Shown piece by piece: positions 27,013-37,091 of a stretch of DNA of 64,000 nucleotides. The notes beneath the pieces are model-generated. The model was not told the origin of the DNA. It did not search any database and saw only the letters and a program-made list of their open reading frames with translations. Numbering within the stretch: position 1 is the first letter of the stretch; every line of letters begins with the position of its first letter. The stretch lies in assembly GCF_034479375.1 (NCBI RefSeq), contig NZ_CP140155.1:3634501-3698500 (forward strand). The letters run 5' to 3'. Both the position numbers and the translations under genes were made by a program. The stretch is from Rhodopseudomonas palustris. Lineage in GTDB: Bacteria > Pseudomonadota > Alphaproteobacteria > Rhizobiales > Xanthobacteraceae.

Positions 27013-27714
27013 TCACTCCACCTTGGCGAAGCGGTCGTCGAGCGCGTAGCCGGCGCCGCGGACGGTGCGGATCGGGTCCTGCTCGCGGCCCGGATTGAGC
27101 AGCTTGCGCAGGCGCCCGATATGGACGTCGACGGTGCGCTCGTCGATATAGATGTCGCGGCCCCAGACGCCGTCGAGCAGCTGCTCGCGGCTGAACACCC
27201 GGCCCGGATGCTCCAGGAAGAATTCGAGCAGGCGATATTCGGTCGGGCCGAGGTCGATCGGCCGGCCCGAGCGCGCGACGCGGCGCTTGTCGCGGTCGAG
27301 TTCGAGGTCGCCATAGGCCAGCACGGTGGCGAGCCGTTCCGGCGCGGCGCGGCGCAACAGACCCTTCACCCGCGCCAGCAGTTCCGGCACCGAGAACGGC
27401 TTGACGATGTAGTCGTCGGCGCCGGTGGCGAGCCCGCGAACGCGCTCGCTTTCCTCGCCGCGCGCCGTCAGCATGATGATCGGCAGTTGCTTGGTGTCGG
27501 ACCGCGCCCGCAGCCGGCGGCACAGCTCGATCCCGGACAGGCCCGGCAGCATCCAGTCCAGCACCACCAGATCCGGCAGGCGCTCCTTCATGCGGGTATC
27601 GGCATCGTCGCCGCGGGCCACGGTTTCGACGTCGTAACCGTCGGATTCGAGATTGTATCGCAGCAGCGTTGTCAGCGCTTCCTCGTCTTCGACCACCAGA
27701 ATGCGCGCACCCAT
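27013..27714 (-). CDS. phoB: Phosphate regulon response regulator PhoB, 233 aa
   Basis: An OmpR-family regulator: receiver domain (ILVVEDEEALTTLLRYNLE; phosphoacceptor Asp in LVVLDWMLPG; Lys in DDYIVKPFS) and winged-helix C-terminal domain (LGPTEYRLLEFFLEHPGRVFSREQLLDGVWG; RTVDVHIGRLRKLL). Phosphorylated by PhoR, it binds Pho boxes such as the one at 32577-32594. It is the last gene of the pst-pho cluster, 57 bp after phoU. Confidence 0.96.
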   Translation of the reverse strand: MGARILVVEDEEALTTLLRYNLESDGYDVETVARGDDADTRMKERLPDLVVLDWMLPGLSGIELCRRLRARSDTKQLPIIMLTARGEESERVRGLATGADDYIVKPFSVPELLARVKGLLRRAAPERLATVLAYGDLELDRDKRRVARSGRPIDLGPTEYRLLEFFLEHPGRVFSREQLLDGVWGRDIYIDERTVDVHIGRLRKLLNPGREQDPIRTVRGAGYALDDRFAKVE

Positions 27715-27771
27715 TGTCGTCCTCGTCTTCAGTCTTGCCTGCGGGACCGTATCGGGTCCGGCTTCGATCGG

Positions 27772-28494
27772 TTAGTTGCCCGGCGTCGCGTTGGCGAAGC
27801 TGGTCACGTCGCCCTTCGGGCGCTTGTCCAGAATCTGCTGGCCCTCGACCATGTAGAACACCGTCTCGGCGATGTTGGTGGCGTGGTCGCCGATCCGCTC
27901 GATGTTCTTGGCGCAGAACATCAGGTGAATGCAGAACGAGATGTTGCGCGGATCTTCCATCATGTAGGTCAGGAGTTCGCGGAACAGCGAGGTGCAGATC
28001 GCGTCGACTTCCTCGTCGCCATTCCACACCACCATCGCGGCCGGAAGATCGTGCGCCGTGTAGGCGTCGAGCACCGCCTTGACCTGCGACTGCACCAGAT
28101 CGGTCATGTGTTCGAGGCCGCGGATCAGCTTCAGCGGATGGAAGTCGCTGTCGATCGCGTTGACCCGCTTGCCGATGTTCTTCGACAGGTCGCCGATCCG
28201 CTCGAGATCGGTGGCGACGCGCATCGCGCCGACGATCTCGCGCAGGTCGACCGCCATCGGCTGCCGCCGCGCGATCGTCAGCACGGCGTGCTCCTCGATG
28301 ACGCGCTGCATCTGGTCGATCTCGGCATCGGCCGCGACGACGCGGGCGCCGAGCGCGACGTCGCGCCGGACCAGCGCATCGACCGAATCGACGATCTGGC
28401 GCTCGGCCAGACCTCCCATTTCGGCGACCATCCGGGTCAGTTCCTGCAGGTCGCCGTCGAACGCCTTGGTGGTGTGCTCGAAGCCCATGTTCAT
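27772..28494 (-). CDS. phoU: Phosphate-transport regulator PhoU, 240 aa
   Basis: Two PhoU three-helix repeats are visible, each with the metal-binding signature (ERIGDLSKNIGKR and ERIGDHATNIAE). PhoU links the Pst transporter to PhoR and represses the regulon when phosphate is plentiful. The length is typical. It lies 19 bp after pstB in the operon. Confidence 0.96.
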   Translation of the reverse strand: MNMGFEHTTKAFDGDLQELTRMVAEMGGLAERQIVDSVDALVRRDVALGARVVAADAEIDQMQRVIEEHAVLTIARRQPMAVDLREIVGAMRVATDLERIGDLSKNIGKRVNAIDSDFHPLKLIRGLEHMTDLVQSQVKAVLDAYTAHDLPAAMVVWNGDEEVDAICTSLFRELLTYMMEDPRNISFCIHLMFCAKNIERIGDHATNIAETVFYMVEGQQILDKRPKGDVTSFANATPGN

Positions 28495-28513
28495 TCTCCT
28501 CGCGCGTGGCGCG

Positions 28514-29338
28514 TCAGCCGAACCGGCCGGTGATGTAGTCCTGGGTGCGCCGGTCGTTCGGCGAGGTGAAGATCTTGTTGGTCGGACCGAACTCGATCAG
28601 TTCGCCGAGATACATGAAGGCGGTCGATTCCGAGACGCGGGCCGCCTGCTGCATGTTGTGGGTGACGATGGCGATCGTGTAGTCTTCCTTCAGTTCGTCG
28701 ATCAGTTCCTCGATCTTCGCGGTCGAGATCGGATCGAGCGCCGAGCACGGCTCGTCGAACAGGATGACTTCCGGCCGCACCGCGATGGTGCGGGCGATGC
28801 ACAGACGCTGCTGCTGGCCGCCGGACAGGCTGAGGCCCGAGGCGCTGAGCTTGTCCTTGACCTCGTTCCACAGCGCGCCGCCGCGCAGCGCCTTCTCGAC
28901 CCGGCCGTCCATCTCCGATTTGGAGATCTTCTCGTACAGCCGGATGCCGAAGGCGATGTTTTCGTAGATCGTCATCGGAAACGGCGTCGGCTTCTGGAAC
29001 ACCATGCCGACCCGCGCCCGCAGCAGGTTGAGGTCGAGCTTGGGATCGAGGACGTTGTGACCGTCGAGCATCACCTGCCCCTCGGCGCGCTGGCCGGGGT
29101 AGAGGTCGTACATCCGGTTGAAGATCCGCAGCAGCGTGGACTTGCCGCAGCCGGACGGACCGATGAAGGCGGTGACGCGGTTGGCGGCGAGATTGAGGTT
29201 GATGTCCTTCAGCGCGCGATTGTCGCCGTAGTAGAAGTTCAGGTCGCGCACCGTGACTTTCGCGGGGCCGTCGGGCTGCACGATCGCTCCGGGAGCCGGT
29301 CCGGCCGGAAGACTGGTCGCAATGGAGATATCGGTCAT
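28514..29338 (-). CDS. pstB: Phosphate ABC transporter ATPase PstB, 274 aa
   Basis: All ABC motifs are present: Walker [11 protein letters not shown]-loop [11 protein letters not shown], signature LSGGQQQRL, Walker [14 protein letters not shown] and the switch histidine in VTHNMQQA. An N-terminal extension rich in Pro/Ala precedes the domain. The ATG overlaps the pstA stop (ATGA). It energises phosphate uptake with PstC and PstA. Confidence 0.97.
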   Translation of the reverse strand: MTDISIATSLPAGPAPGAIVQPDGPAKVTVRDLNFYYGDNRALKDINLNLAANRVTAFIGPSGCGKSTLLRIFNRMYDLYPGQRAEGQVMLDGHNVLDPKLDLNLLRARVGMVFQKPTPFPMTIYENIAFGIRLYEKISKSEMDGRVEKALRGGALWNEVKDKLSASGLSLSGGQQQRLCIARTIAVRPEVILFDEPCSALDPISTAKIEELIDELKEDYTIAIVTHNMQQAARVSESTAFMYLGELIEFGPTNKIFTSPNDRRTQDYITGRFG

Positions 29339-30180
29339 TTCGGGGTCCTCTCGGCGCCAAGGATGCGCGCGCCAATGTTCAGGGCAAGCACGGTGAGGGT
29401 GATGATCAGGGCTCCGGTCCAGGCCAGTTGTTTCCAGTAGTCGTAGGGGCTCTGGACGAAGTTGTTGATGGTGACCGGCAGGTTGGCCATCGTCTTCGAC
29501 AGGTCGAGGCTGAAGAACTGGTTGCTGAGCGCGGTGAACAGCAGCGGCGCGGTTTCACCCGCGACCCGTGCGGTCGCCAGCAGCACGCCGGTGATCAGGC
29601 CGGCGCGGGCGGCGCGGTAGGAGATCCGCTTGATCACCAGCGAGCGCGGCAGGCCGAGCGCGGCGGCGGCCTCGCGCAGCGAACCCGGCACCAGCAGCAG
29701 CATGTCCTCGGTGGTGCGCACCACCACCGGGATCACGATCACCGCCAGCGCCAGCGCGCCGGCGAAGGCCGAGAACCCGCCCATCGGCACCACGACGGCG
29801 CCGTAGATGAACAGACCGATGATGATCGACGGCGCGCTCAGCAGGATGTCGTTGATGAAGCGGATCACCGAGGTCAGCCGGTCGTAGCGGCCGTATTCGG
29901 CGAGGTAGGTGCCGGCGAACAGCCCGAGCGGGGCGCCGATGCCGACGCCGATCAGGGTCATGATCGCGGAGCCGACGATGGCGTTGAGCAACCCGCCTTC
30001 GGCGGAGCCCGGCGGCGGCGTGTTCTCGGTGAAGATCTGGACGCTGAGCCCGGCGAAGCCGTTGTAGAACAGCGTGAACAGGATCATCGCCAGCCAGGAG
30101 ACGCCGAACAGCGTGGCGCCGTAGCACAGCGCCTTGATGGTGAAATCGGAGCGGCGGCGGGAGGCATAAACCGGATTCAT
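29335..30180 (-). CDS. pstA: Phosphate ABC transporter permease PstA, 281 aa
   Basis: Six membrane segments and the EAA loop [25 protein letters not shown] identify the permease, along with [17 protein letters not shown] and [16 protein letters not shown], typical of PstA. The ATG at 30180 begins two bases after the pstC stop. A much longer frame extends upstream but overlaps pstC and is not coding. Confidence 0.96.
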   Translation of the reverse strand: MNPVYASRRRSDFTIKALCYGATLFGVSWLAMILFTLFYNGFAGLSVQIFTENTPPPGSAEGGLLNAIVGSAIMTLIGVGIGAPLGLFAGTYLAEYGRYDRLTSVIRFINDILLSAPSIIIGLFIYGAVVVPMGGFSAFAGALALAVIVIPVVVRTTEDMLLLVPGSLREAAAALGLPRSLVIKRISYRAARAGLITGVLLATARVAGETAPLLFTALSNQFFSLDLSKTMANLPVTINNFVQSPYDYWKQLAWTGALIITLTVLALNIGARILGAERTPK

Positions 30181-30182
30181 GA

Positions 30183-31172
30183 TCAATTCCCCGCCTTCTT
30201 TTCGAGCCGCATCAGCATCAGCCGCGCCGCCGTCAGCACCAGGAAGGTGAGGATGAACAGCAGCAGGCCGAGCAGGATCAGTCCGGACTGGTGCAGTCCG
30301 TCGCTCTCGGCGAATTCCGAGGCGATCGCCGCCGAGATCGTGGTGCCCGGCGAGAAGATCGAGCCGGTGATCCGGAAGGCATTGCCGATGATGAAGGTGA
30401 CCGCCATGGTTTCGCCGAGCGCGCGGCCGAGCGCCAGCATGATGCCGCCGATCACACCGACCCTGGTGTAGGGGATGACCACGCTGCGAACCACTTCCCA
30501 GGTCGTGCAGCCGACGCCGTAGGCGGCCTCTTTCAGCACCGGCGGCACGGTCTTGAACACGTCGACCGAGATCGCGGTGATGAACGGCAGCACCATGATC
30601 GCCAGGATCAGCGAGGCGTTGAACAGGCTGAGATAGGACGGCGGCCCGGCGAAGATCGTCTCCAGCACCGGCACGCCTTCGAAAGCGCGGATCATGTAGG
30701 GCTGCATGTAGTTCGCCATGAACGGCCCGAGCACGAAGAAGCCCCACATGCCGTAGATGATCGACGGGATGCCGGCGAGCAGTTCGACCGCGAGGCCGAT
30801 CGGGCGCCGCAGCCATTGCGGGCACAGTTCGGTGAGGAAGATCGCGATCCCGAGCCCGATCGGAATGGCGATCACCATGGCGATCACCGAAGTGACGAGC
30901 GTGCCGTAGATCGGCCCGAGCGCGCCGAGGATCGGCGGATCATTGGCCGGCGCCCAGCGCGCGGTGAACAGAAAAGAAAATCCGAATTCCTGGATCGCCG
31001 GCCATGCGCCGGCAATCAGCGACAGGATGATGCCGCCGAGGATCAGCAACACTGAAATCGCGCATGCGCGCGTCGTCCAGTAGAACGCGGTATCGCCGGC
31101 CTTGAACGCGCCGAGGGCTCTGGCGCGGTCGTAAGGTCCGGCGGCCTCCATTCCTGTGGTCTGAACCGCCAT
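30183..31172 (-). CDS. pstC: Phosphate ABC transporter permease PstC, 329 aa
   Basis: The permease has six or more membrane segments and PstC signatures [50 protein letters not shown] (EAA loop) and [16 protein letters not shown] use ATG 31172 (MAVQTTGM); a GTG at 31190 would add six residues. It follows pstS after a 298-bp spacer with a strong hairpin, consistent with lower expression than pstS. Confidence 0.95.
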   Translation of the reverse strand: MAVQTTGMEAAGPYDRARALGAFKAGDTAFYWTTRACAISVLLILGGIILSLIAGAWPAIQEFGFSFLFTARWAPANDPPILGALGPIYGTLVTSVIAMVIAIPIGLGIAIFLTELCPQWLRRPIGLAVELLAGIPSIIYGMWGFFVLGPFMANYMQPYMIRAFEGVPVLETIFAGPPSYLSLFNASLILAIMVLPFITAISVDVFKTVPPVLKEAAYGVGCTTWEVVRSVVIPYTRVGVIGGIMLALGRALGETMAVTFIIGNAFRITGSIFSPGTTISAAIASEFAESDGLHQSGLILLGLLLFILTFLVLTAARLMLMRLEKKAGN

Positions 31173-31420
31173 GTCTGCCACGCCCGTCACCCTGATGTTG
31201 TCACGCTACCCGAACGCAACGCGCGCCCTGAAGCGATTTGTTTGAACTGATCGCAATTGAACTGGATGCAGAAGCCTCAGGCCCGGAAGCCACCTCGGAC
31301 GAGACGAATCCCGGTCGAGACGCACATGGATCACGCCACAGAGCCATGCGGCCCAGGCCCGGCGCAGGCACCGGGATCCATGGTCACCTCGGTGGTGATG
31401 AATCCCGGCCTTGCTCGTCT

Positions 31421-31454
31421 CACCCGCGGCCGGACCAGGTCCGGTCCGCGGGTG
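31421..31454 (-). terminator. Stem-loop between pstS and pstC
   Basis: CACCCGCGG-CCGGACC and GGTCCGG-TCCGCGGGTG form a long GC-rich stem starting 17 bp after the pstS stop. No T-run follows, so it is better read as a processing or stabilising structure that lets pstS mRNA outlast the rest of the operon than as a full terminator. The rest of the 298-bp gap holds no gene. Confidence 0.6.
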
Positions 31455-31470
31455 TCGTTGTCGGAGACGA

Positions 31471-32481
31471 TCAGCTCTTGATGTCGGCGGACCAGGTCTT
31501 CTCGATCTGCTTGACCACCGACGGGGGCATCGGGATGTAGTCGAGTTCTTCGGCCATCTTGTCGCCCTTCTCGAACGCCCAGGTGAAGAACTTGAGGGCT
31601 TCGGCGGAGGCCGCCTTGTCGGTCGGCTCCTTGTGCATCAGGATGAAGGTCGCGGCGGTGATCGGCCACGACGTCTCGCCCGGCTGGTTGGTCAGGATCA
31701 GGTAATAACCCTTGGCGTTGGCCCAGTCGGCATTCGCCGCCGCCGCCTGGAACGCCGCCATGGTCGGCTGCACCGTCTTGCCGGCGCTGTTGACCAGACC
31801 CGCATAGGTCAGCTTGTTCTGCTTGGCGTAGGCGTATTCGACATAGCCGATCGAGTTCTTGGTCTGACCGACGTTGCCGGCAACGCCTTCATTGCCCTTG
31901 GCGCCGACGCCGACCGGCCATTCCACGGCGGTGCCCATGCCGACCTTGGTCTTCCAGTCTGCGCTGACCTTGGAGAGATAGTCGGTGAAGTTGAAGGTGG
32001 TGCCCGAACCGTCGGAGCGGCGAACCACGGTGATCGCGTCGCTCGGCAGCTTCAGCTTCGGATTCAGCTTGGCGATCGCCGGATCGTTCCAGGTCTTGAC
32101 CTTGCCCAGGTAGATGTCGGCCAGCGTCGGGCCGTCGAACACCATCTCACCGGGCTTGACGCCCTCGAGGTTGACCACCGGAACGATCGCGCCCATCACC
32201 ATCGGCCACTGAGCGAGGCCTTCCTTGTCGAGCTGCTCGGGCTTCAGCGGCGCGTCGGTGGCGCCGAAGGTCACGGTCTTGGCAATGATCTGCTTGATGC
32301 CGGCGCCGGAGCCGATCGACTGGTAATTCAGGCCGTTGCCGGTCTCTTTCTTGTAGGCGTCCGCCCACTTCGAATAGACCGGGAACGGGAAGGTGGCGCC
32401 CGCGCCGGTGATGTCGGCCGCGAAGGCCGAGGTCGACGCCGCAACCAATCCGGCTGCGACGATGGACTTGATGAAATTCAT
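31471..32481 (-). CDS. pstS: Periplasmic phosphate-binding protein PstS, 336 aa
   Basis: Signal peptide [21 protein letters not shown] is followed by the mature start [20 protein letters not shown]. Phosphate-binding loops are present: [18 protein letters not shown] and [19 protein letters not shown]. The length is typical. The ATG has GGAGA nearby. The gene is first in the pst operon, 95 bp behind the Pho box. Confidence 0.97.
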   Translation of the reverse strand: MNFIKSIVAAGLVAASTSAFAADITGAGATFPFPVYSKWADAYKKETGNGLNYQSIGSGAGIKQIIAKTVTFGATDAPLKPEQLDKEGLAQWPMVMGAIVPVVNLEGVKPGEMVFDGPTLADIYLGKVKTWNDPAIAKLNPKLKLPSDAITVVRRSDGSGTTFNFTDYLSKVSADWKTKVGMGTAVEWPVGVGAKGNEGVAGNVGQTKNSIGYVEYAYAKQNKLTYAGLVNSAGKTVQPTMAAFQAAAANADWANAKGYYLILTNQPGETSWPITAATFILMHKEPTDKAASAEALKFFTWAFEKGDKMAEELDYIPMPPSVVKQIEKTWSADIKS

Positions 32482-32576
32482 GATGGTCTCCGTTCGTAAG
32501 CGAAGCGCTGATCGCGCCCGACTGCGCTTACCCCGCTCGCTTTACGAGCGGTCGATTGACCTTTTATGAGGGTTTG

Positions 32577-32594
32577 ATGACACTCATGTGACTA
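32577..32594 (-). promoter_or_regulatory. Pho box (PhoB-binding site) of the pst operon
   Basis: Reading towards pstS, TAGTCAC-ATGA-GTGTCAT has the 7-4-7 direct-repeat layout of the PhoB site (consensus CTGTCAT-N4-CTGTCAT). A CATAAA -10-like element follows about nine bases later. A short hairpin, CCGCTCG/CGAGCGG (32533-32551), lies in the leader. The box sits between phoR and pstS, so phoR is outside the PhoB-driven transcript. Confidence 0.75.
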
Positions 32595-32633
32595 CCGCAA
32601 CCCGTTGAATTAACGTCGATTTTCGGCGCGGAC

Positions 32634-33971
32634 CTAGGGCTTTACCGGAGGAAAACAGACGGTGAAAGTCGCGCCTTTTTTCGGTACGCTTTCGATCAAA
32701 AGCCGGCCGCGGTGGCGGTTAACAATATGTTTCACCAGCGATAATCCTAATCCAGTACCGCCCTGGGAGCGGCTATCGCCGACGTCAACGCGGTAAAATC
32801 GCTCGGTCAGCCGGGGCAGATGCTCGGGCGCGATGCCGGGGCCGAAATCGCGCACGGCGACGCGATATTCGGTGCCGCCATCGCTGGACGCCGCCGCCGC
32901 CACCGCAACCGCGACGCGGCCGCCGGAGGCGCCGTATTTCAGCGCGTTCTCGATCAGGTTCTCGAATACCCGCAGCAATTCCTCGCGGTCGCCGGCGATC
33001 ACCGCCGGAGCTTCCGGCATGGCGATCTCGATCGCGACCTGGCGCTCTTTGGCCAGCGGCTCGAGCCCGTCGGCGACCTGCCTGATCAGCGGCGCGAGGT
33101 CGATCTGCACGTCCGGCCGGACATGGGCGCTGAGCTCGACCCGCGACAGCGACAGCAGGTCGTCGATCAGCCGCGCCATCCGCGTCGCCTGCGCCTGCAT
33201 GATGCCGAGAAACCGCTCGCGGGCCCGGGCGTCGTCGCGCGCCGGCCCCTGCAGCGTGTCGATGAAGCCGGACAGGGCCGCCAGCGGCGTGCGCAGCTCG
33301 TGACTGGCATTGGCGACGAAATCGGCGCGCATCTCCTCGACGCGGCGCAGCGGCGTCAGGTCGTGGAACGTCATCAGCATGCACTGGTCGGTGCCGCCGA
33401 AGGTGGTCGGCACCTGCACCGGCACGATGATCAGCTCCAACCAGCGCTCGATCGGCGCGTGATCGAGATAGCTGACGCGCCGCGGCTCGGCGGTTGCGAT
33501 CGCCTCGCGCAGCGCGATGACGATCTCCGGATTGCGCAGCGCGAATTGCGCGAGTTCGCGAACCCGCAGCGCCGGCGCGAGCTGCGCGGCGGCGGCGTTG
33601 AGATGCAGTACCCGGCCGGCGCGATCGAGCAGCACCGCGGGGTCCGGCATGCCGGCCACGATGGCGCGCACCACCGGCGTCTCGACCGGGCTGGTGCCGG
33701 GAACGTCGTCGCGCTTGTTCGCCGCATCGTGCAGCCGCCACGGCACCAGGGCCGCCGCCGCGACGCAGACGAACACCGTGCCCGCGGCGATCGCGGAGAT
33801 TTCGCCGAGCGCGGCCAGCGTCGCCAGCGCGATCGCGGCTGCGAGCAGAATGATCGCGGCGTGACGCAGGCGGTCCGCCCAGGGCGTCACCACCGGTGCG
33901 GGGGCGATTTCCGTGGTCGGGACCGGCGGTGCGCCGTGGCGGGCGGGCTCGTCGGGCGCATGCGCGATCAT
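32634..33971 (-). CDS. phoR: Phosphate regulon sensor histidine kinase PhoR, 445 aa
   Basis: Two membrane segments (39-55 and 57-78) are followed by a PAS-like domain (IVAGMPDPAVLLDRAGRVLHLN), the HisKA helix FVANASHELRTPLAAL with phospho-acceptor H224, and a HATPase with N box (ENLIENALKYG), DFGPGIAPEHLPRLTERFYR and GGTGLGLSLVKHI. Like other PhoR proteins it has no large periplasmic sensor and takes its signal from the Pst complex via PhoU. ATG 33971 starts two bases after the upstream stop at 33974. Confidence 0.93.
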   Translation of the reverse strand: MIAHAPDEPARHGAPPVPTTEIAPAPVVTPWADRLRHAAIILLAAAIALATLAALGEISAIAAGTVFVCVAAAALVPWRLHDAANKRDDVPGTSPVETPVVRAIVAGMPDPAVLLDRAGRVLHLNAAAAQLAPALRVRELAQFALRNPEIVIALREAIATAEPRRVSYLDHAPIERWLELIIVPVQVPTTFGGTDQCMLMTFHDLTPLRRVEEMRADFVANASHELRTPLAALSGFIDTLQGPARDDARARERFLGIMQAQATRMARLIDDLLSLSRVELSAHVRPDVQIDLAPLIRQVADGLEPLAKERQVAIEIAMPEAPAVIAGDREELLRVFENLIENALKYGASGGRVAVAVAAAASSDGGTEYRVAVRDFGPGIAPEHLPRLTERFYRVDVGDSRSQGGTGLGLSLVKHIVNRHRGRLLIESVPKKGATFTVCFPPVKP

Positions 33972-33973
33972 GG

Positions 33974-35008
33974 TCAGCCTGGGGTGGGATCCTGTCGGAT
34001 CGGCTTCGGATCGAGCGCGGCGGAAAGCCGGTCCATGCGCTTCATGCGCGCGCCGATGACGATTTCTCGGACGGCGAGGATAACCACCGAGAGGACGAAC
34101 GGCACGATGTAGTACAGCATCCGGAACAGCAGCATGCCGGCGAGCAGCTCTTCCTTGTTCATCTGCCACAGGCCGACCAGCATCGCGGCATCGAACACGC
34201 CGAGCCCGCCGGGCGAATGGCTGGCGAAGCCGAGCAGCGTCGCCGAGACGAAGATCACCGCGACGACGACGAATCCGAGATTGGGTTCGTCGGGCACCAG
34301 CACGTACATCGCCAGCGCGCAGAAGCCGAGGTCGACGATGCCGATGGCGATCTGCAGCATCGTCAGCGGTCCGCCCGGCAGTTCGACGGTCCAGCTACCG
34401 CGGCCGACCCGGCGCGGCTTGATCGACACCCAGATCACATAGACGGCCAGCCCGCCGATGATCGCCAGCGCCAGCAGGCGGTTGACCCAGGGCGGAAGCT
34501 GATCGATCGAGGACGCCGCTTCCGGATGATAGGCGATCCCCATGCCGAGCACGGCGGCATTGCCGAGCCAGAAGGTCAGGCCGGCGAGAAAGCAGATCTT
34601 GGCGACGTCGATGCCGTCGAGCCCCCAGGCCGAATAGATCCGGTAGCGCACGGCGCCGCCGGTGAACACGCTGGCGCCGACATTGTGGCCGATCGAATAG
34701 CTGGTGAAGGCCGACAGCGCGGCCGTGCGATAGGGCACGTCGTTGCGGCCGATCGTCCGCAACGCGAACAGGTCGTAGAACGTCAGGGTGAAATAGCCGG
34801 CGGCGACGAACAGCCCGGCCAGCAAGATCGAATGCGGCGAGATCTTCTGAATCGCGGCCAGGACGTCGTCGACGTCGATGCCGCGCACCTGGTGGTAGAG
34901 AACGTAACAGGCGGCCGCGATGACCGCGATGCTGATCGCAACACCCAGCTTGTGCAGGATTTGCTTCTCGCGCAAAAACGCGATCGCCCTGCCGATTGCG
35001 GCCACCAT
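33974..35008 (-). CDS. UPF0104 / lysylphosphatidylglycerol-synthase-like membrane protein, 344 aa
   Basis: About eight membrane segments and the family motif SYSIGHNVGASVFTGGAVRYRIYSAWGL identify it with UPF0104, the flippase-like membrane half of MprF and the YbhN proteins. FASHSPGGLGVFDAAML is also typical. It lacks the soluble aminoacyl-transferase domain. It ends two bases before phoR and is probably co-transcribed with it, an association that suggests lipid-related functions under phosphate limitation (inference). No clear promoter is visible in the 230-bp gap upstream. Confidence 0.82.
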   Translation of the reverse strand: MVAAIGRAIAFLREKQILHKLGVAISIAVIAAACYVLYHQVRGIDVDDVLAAIQKISPHSILLAGLFVAAGYFTLTFYDLFALRTIGRNDVPYRTAALSAFTSYSIGHNVGASVFTGGAVRYRIYSAWGLDGIDVAKICFLAGLTFWLGNAAVLGMGIAYHPEAASSIDQLPPWVNRLLALAIIGGLAVYVIWVSIKPRRVGRGSWTVELPGGPLTMLQIAIGIVDLGFCALAMYVLVPDEPNLGFVVVAVIFVSATLLGFASHSPGGLGVFDAAMLVGLWQMNKEELLAGMLLFRMLYYIVPFVLSVVILAVREIVIGARMKRMDRLSAALDPKPIRQDPTPG

Positions 35009-35238
35009 CTAGACCTCGAATCCCTCTCCGCCGCCTGGGACGCTTCGACCGATATCACGGCAACCGTTACCGGTCCGTGGCCAGGACGCTGTGGTAGCTT
35101 GTTCCCGGGCTGGATGGAATTCGGACGATACCGCCAATTCCGCTCCTTGCTTCAAATCCGGCCGAGGCGACCGGTTGCACATCCACGGCCCATCCGCGGA
35201 TTGTTTCGCCGGACACCGCACCCGGCGCATCCGCCGGG

Positions 35239-35535
35239 TCAGTGTCCCTTCATCTGCCGCGCAACGACCCAGTAGCGCAGCCACGATCCGATCGCACATC
35301 CCACCAGATAGGCGGCAATCATGACAAGGAAAAGATCGAGCCAATAGCCGGCACGACCCGGAACGATGCGGGCGAGCGACAGCCCGACCAGCACCGCGGC
35401 GATCCCGCCGAGCCCCATCGAGGCATTCTTCGACAGGCCCTCGCCGCGTTGCACCACCGAAATCCAGCCCGCGGCGAACCCCAGCAGTACCGCCCCGAGC
35501 AGCCAGCCTCCGTAGAAGTTCGCCATCGCCATCAT
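35239..35535 (-). CDS. Small membrane protein, 98 aa
   Basis: Three hydrophobic segments (YGGWLLGAVLLGFAAGWISV; GLGGIAAVLVGLSLARIV; YWLDLFLVMIAAYLVGCAIGSWL) make this an inner-membrane protein. It follows the OmpA-like gene after only four bases, with several ATGs at the start (35535, 35532, 35526), so translation is coupled. I recognise no function; the pairing with an OmpA/BON protein suggests an envelope role. Confidence 0.75.
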   Translation of the reverse strand: MMAMANFYGGWLLGAVLLGFAAGWISVVQRGEGLSKNASMGLGGIAAVLVGLSLARIVPGRAGYWLDLFLVMIAAYLVGCAIGSWLRYWVVARQMKGH

Positions 35536-35539
35536 GCCG

Positions 35540-36934
35540 TCACCTGATCACGAAATCGATGCGGCGATTTTTCGCCTTGCCAGCGTCGCTGTCGTTGCCG
35601 GCGAGCGGAATCCGGCTGCCGTAGCCGTTCGCCTGGAAGCGCTCCGGCGTGAGCCCCGACCTGACCATATAGTCGACCACCGCCCGCGCGCGCTTCTCCG
35701 ACAGGGCCTGGTTGAAGCCGTCCTCGCCGTCGCTGTCGGTGTGGCCGGCGACCTCGATCGAGGCCCCCGGACACCGCATCGCGGTCTCGATCAGCCGGTC
35801 GAGCAGGCCGGCGGAGTCCTTGTCGATCGTGGCGCTGGCGGATTCGAAGCGCACCGTGCTCTTGCCGAGCAGGCCGTCGAACAATTGCTGGCAGACCGAG
35901 GCATCGACCGGCGAGGCCGGCGGCTTGACCGAGAGGTCGGCCTTGACCGTCCAGCCCTGCGGCATGTCCCTGTTCAGCTCGCCGCGGATCTGGCTGACCG
36001 CCGCCTCGAACAGCGCGTCCCCCGACAGCCGCACTTCGCGGTCGGACACCACCAGCGTCCCGGTCGAGAGCCGCGACAGCGCACCCAGCGCCGGCACGAC
36101 CGCATTGGCGAAACCCTGCGGCGCGCCGATGCTGGCCTTGAGCTGGTCGACCACCTTCTCGCCGAAGAACTTGCGGCCGGCCGCCGCCGCCAGCGCCGCG
36201 TGGACATTATTGTCCGGGACGTAGCCGGTCAGCGTCAGCGTCGACGCCACCGGATCCTTGTTGGCCTGGAACACGTAAGGCGGCGCCTTGATGGTGTTCT
36301 CCGCGACCGAATAGCCGTCCGGCAGGTTCCGGAGCGCCGCGCCGATGGCCTCGCGGCCGCCGAGATCGCGCGCCATGCCGGTGAGGCTGATCTTGGTGTC
36401 GGACAGCGTGATCTTGCCTTCCTTCAGCTTGCCGATCTGATCGACCAGCAGCAGCGCGACCGCATCGAACCGGGTCGGAGCGCCGCGCGCCAGCGTCATG
36501 CGGTCGGCGACCTCGACTCCGGCCACATCGGCGCGGGCGGCATCCGCCAGCCGCGCCCGGCTCGCCGGCAACGGCGCGCTGCCGGCCAGCGTGACGCGAA
36601 CGACGTCGCGTTCGATCGACCAGACGAACGGCGTCGCCTGCGGCACCAGGCGGGTCCGGTCGACCACCAGCCGGACGCCGGGGACAGCCTCCACGGCGGC
36701 CACCGCGCTGCGTCGGCCCTCCTCCGAAAACGCATCGGCAGAGAACACGATGTCGCGACCGTCCGGCGTCAGCCGGGTTTTGTCCAGGACGGTGCTCTTG
36801 AGCGCCGCGGCGGACCGCTGGGCGACATCGGCTTCCACGTCCGGCGTGGTGGTCCAAGCCGCGATCGCCCAAAGAGCGATCAAAATGATGGCGCCCCGCC
36901 ACCATTGGCCGCTGGATCTGAAAAGTCCGCGCAT
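35540..36934 (-). CDS. OmpA-family protein with BON-like repeats, 464 aa
   Basis: An N-terminal membrane anchor (GAIILIALWAIAAWT) is followed by several BON-like repeats (VEAVPGVRLVVDRTRLVP; LRNLPDGYSVAENTIKAPPY; LTLTGYVPDNNVHAAL). The C-terminal OmpA peptidoglycan-binding domain is complete (VRFESASATIDKDSAGLLDRL; VAGHTDSDGEDGFNQALSEKRARAVVDYMV; GYGSRIPLAGND; NRRIDFVI). The layout resembles ArfA/OmpATb-type proteins. It probably ties the inner membrane to the cell wall. Confidence 0.88.
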   Translation of the reverse strand: MRGLFRSSGQWWRGAIILIALWAIAAWTTTPDVEADVAQRSAAALKSTVLDKTRLTPDGRDIVFSADAFSEEGRRSAVAAVEAVPGVRLVVDRTRLVPQATPFVWSIERDVVRVTLAGSAPLPASRARLADAARADVAGVEVADRMTLARGAPTRFDAVALLLVDQIGKLKEGKITLSDTKISLTGMARDLGGREAIGAALRNLPDGYSVAENTIKAPPYVFQANKDPVASTLTLTGYVPDNNVHAALAAAAGRKFFGEKVVDQLKASIGAPQGFANAVVPALGALSRLSTGTLVVSDREVRLSGDALFEAAVSQIRGELNRDMPQGWTVKADLSVKPPASPVDASVCQQLFDGLLGKSTVRFESASATIDKDSAGLLDRLIETAMRCPGASIEVAGHTDSDGEDGFNQALSEKRARAVVDYMVRSGLTPERFQANGYGSRIPLAGNDSDAGKAKNRRIDFVIR

Positions 36935-37091
36935 TCCGCTTCCCGTGGATCAGAAGCAGAGAGAAATCAAACCGTTGGAAGGCTGTCAAACGCAATTCAA
37001 GAAAAAAGCCGCCGACCCGCCAGTTCTCTATAACCGTTTCTTCAGCATGAGGGCGCTAGCATTGTCCTGAAATGAATCAGCCCGCAGCCCG

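Noticed and set aside
29335..30825. A 496-codon frame extending pstA upstream
   Set aside because: The extension overlaps pstC in another frame; PstA motifs begin only after ATG 30180.
31238..31540. Small gene between pstC and pstS
   Set aside because: The open frames here have no ribosome binding site and overlap the hairpin and the end of pstS.
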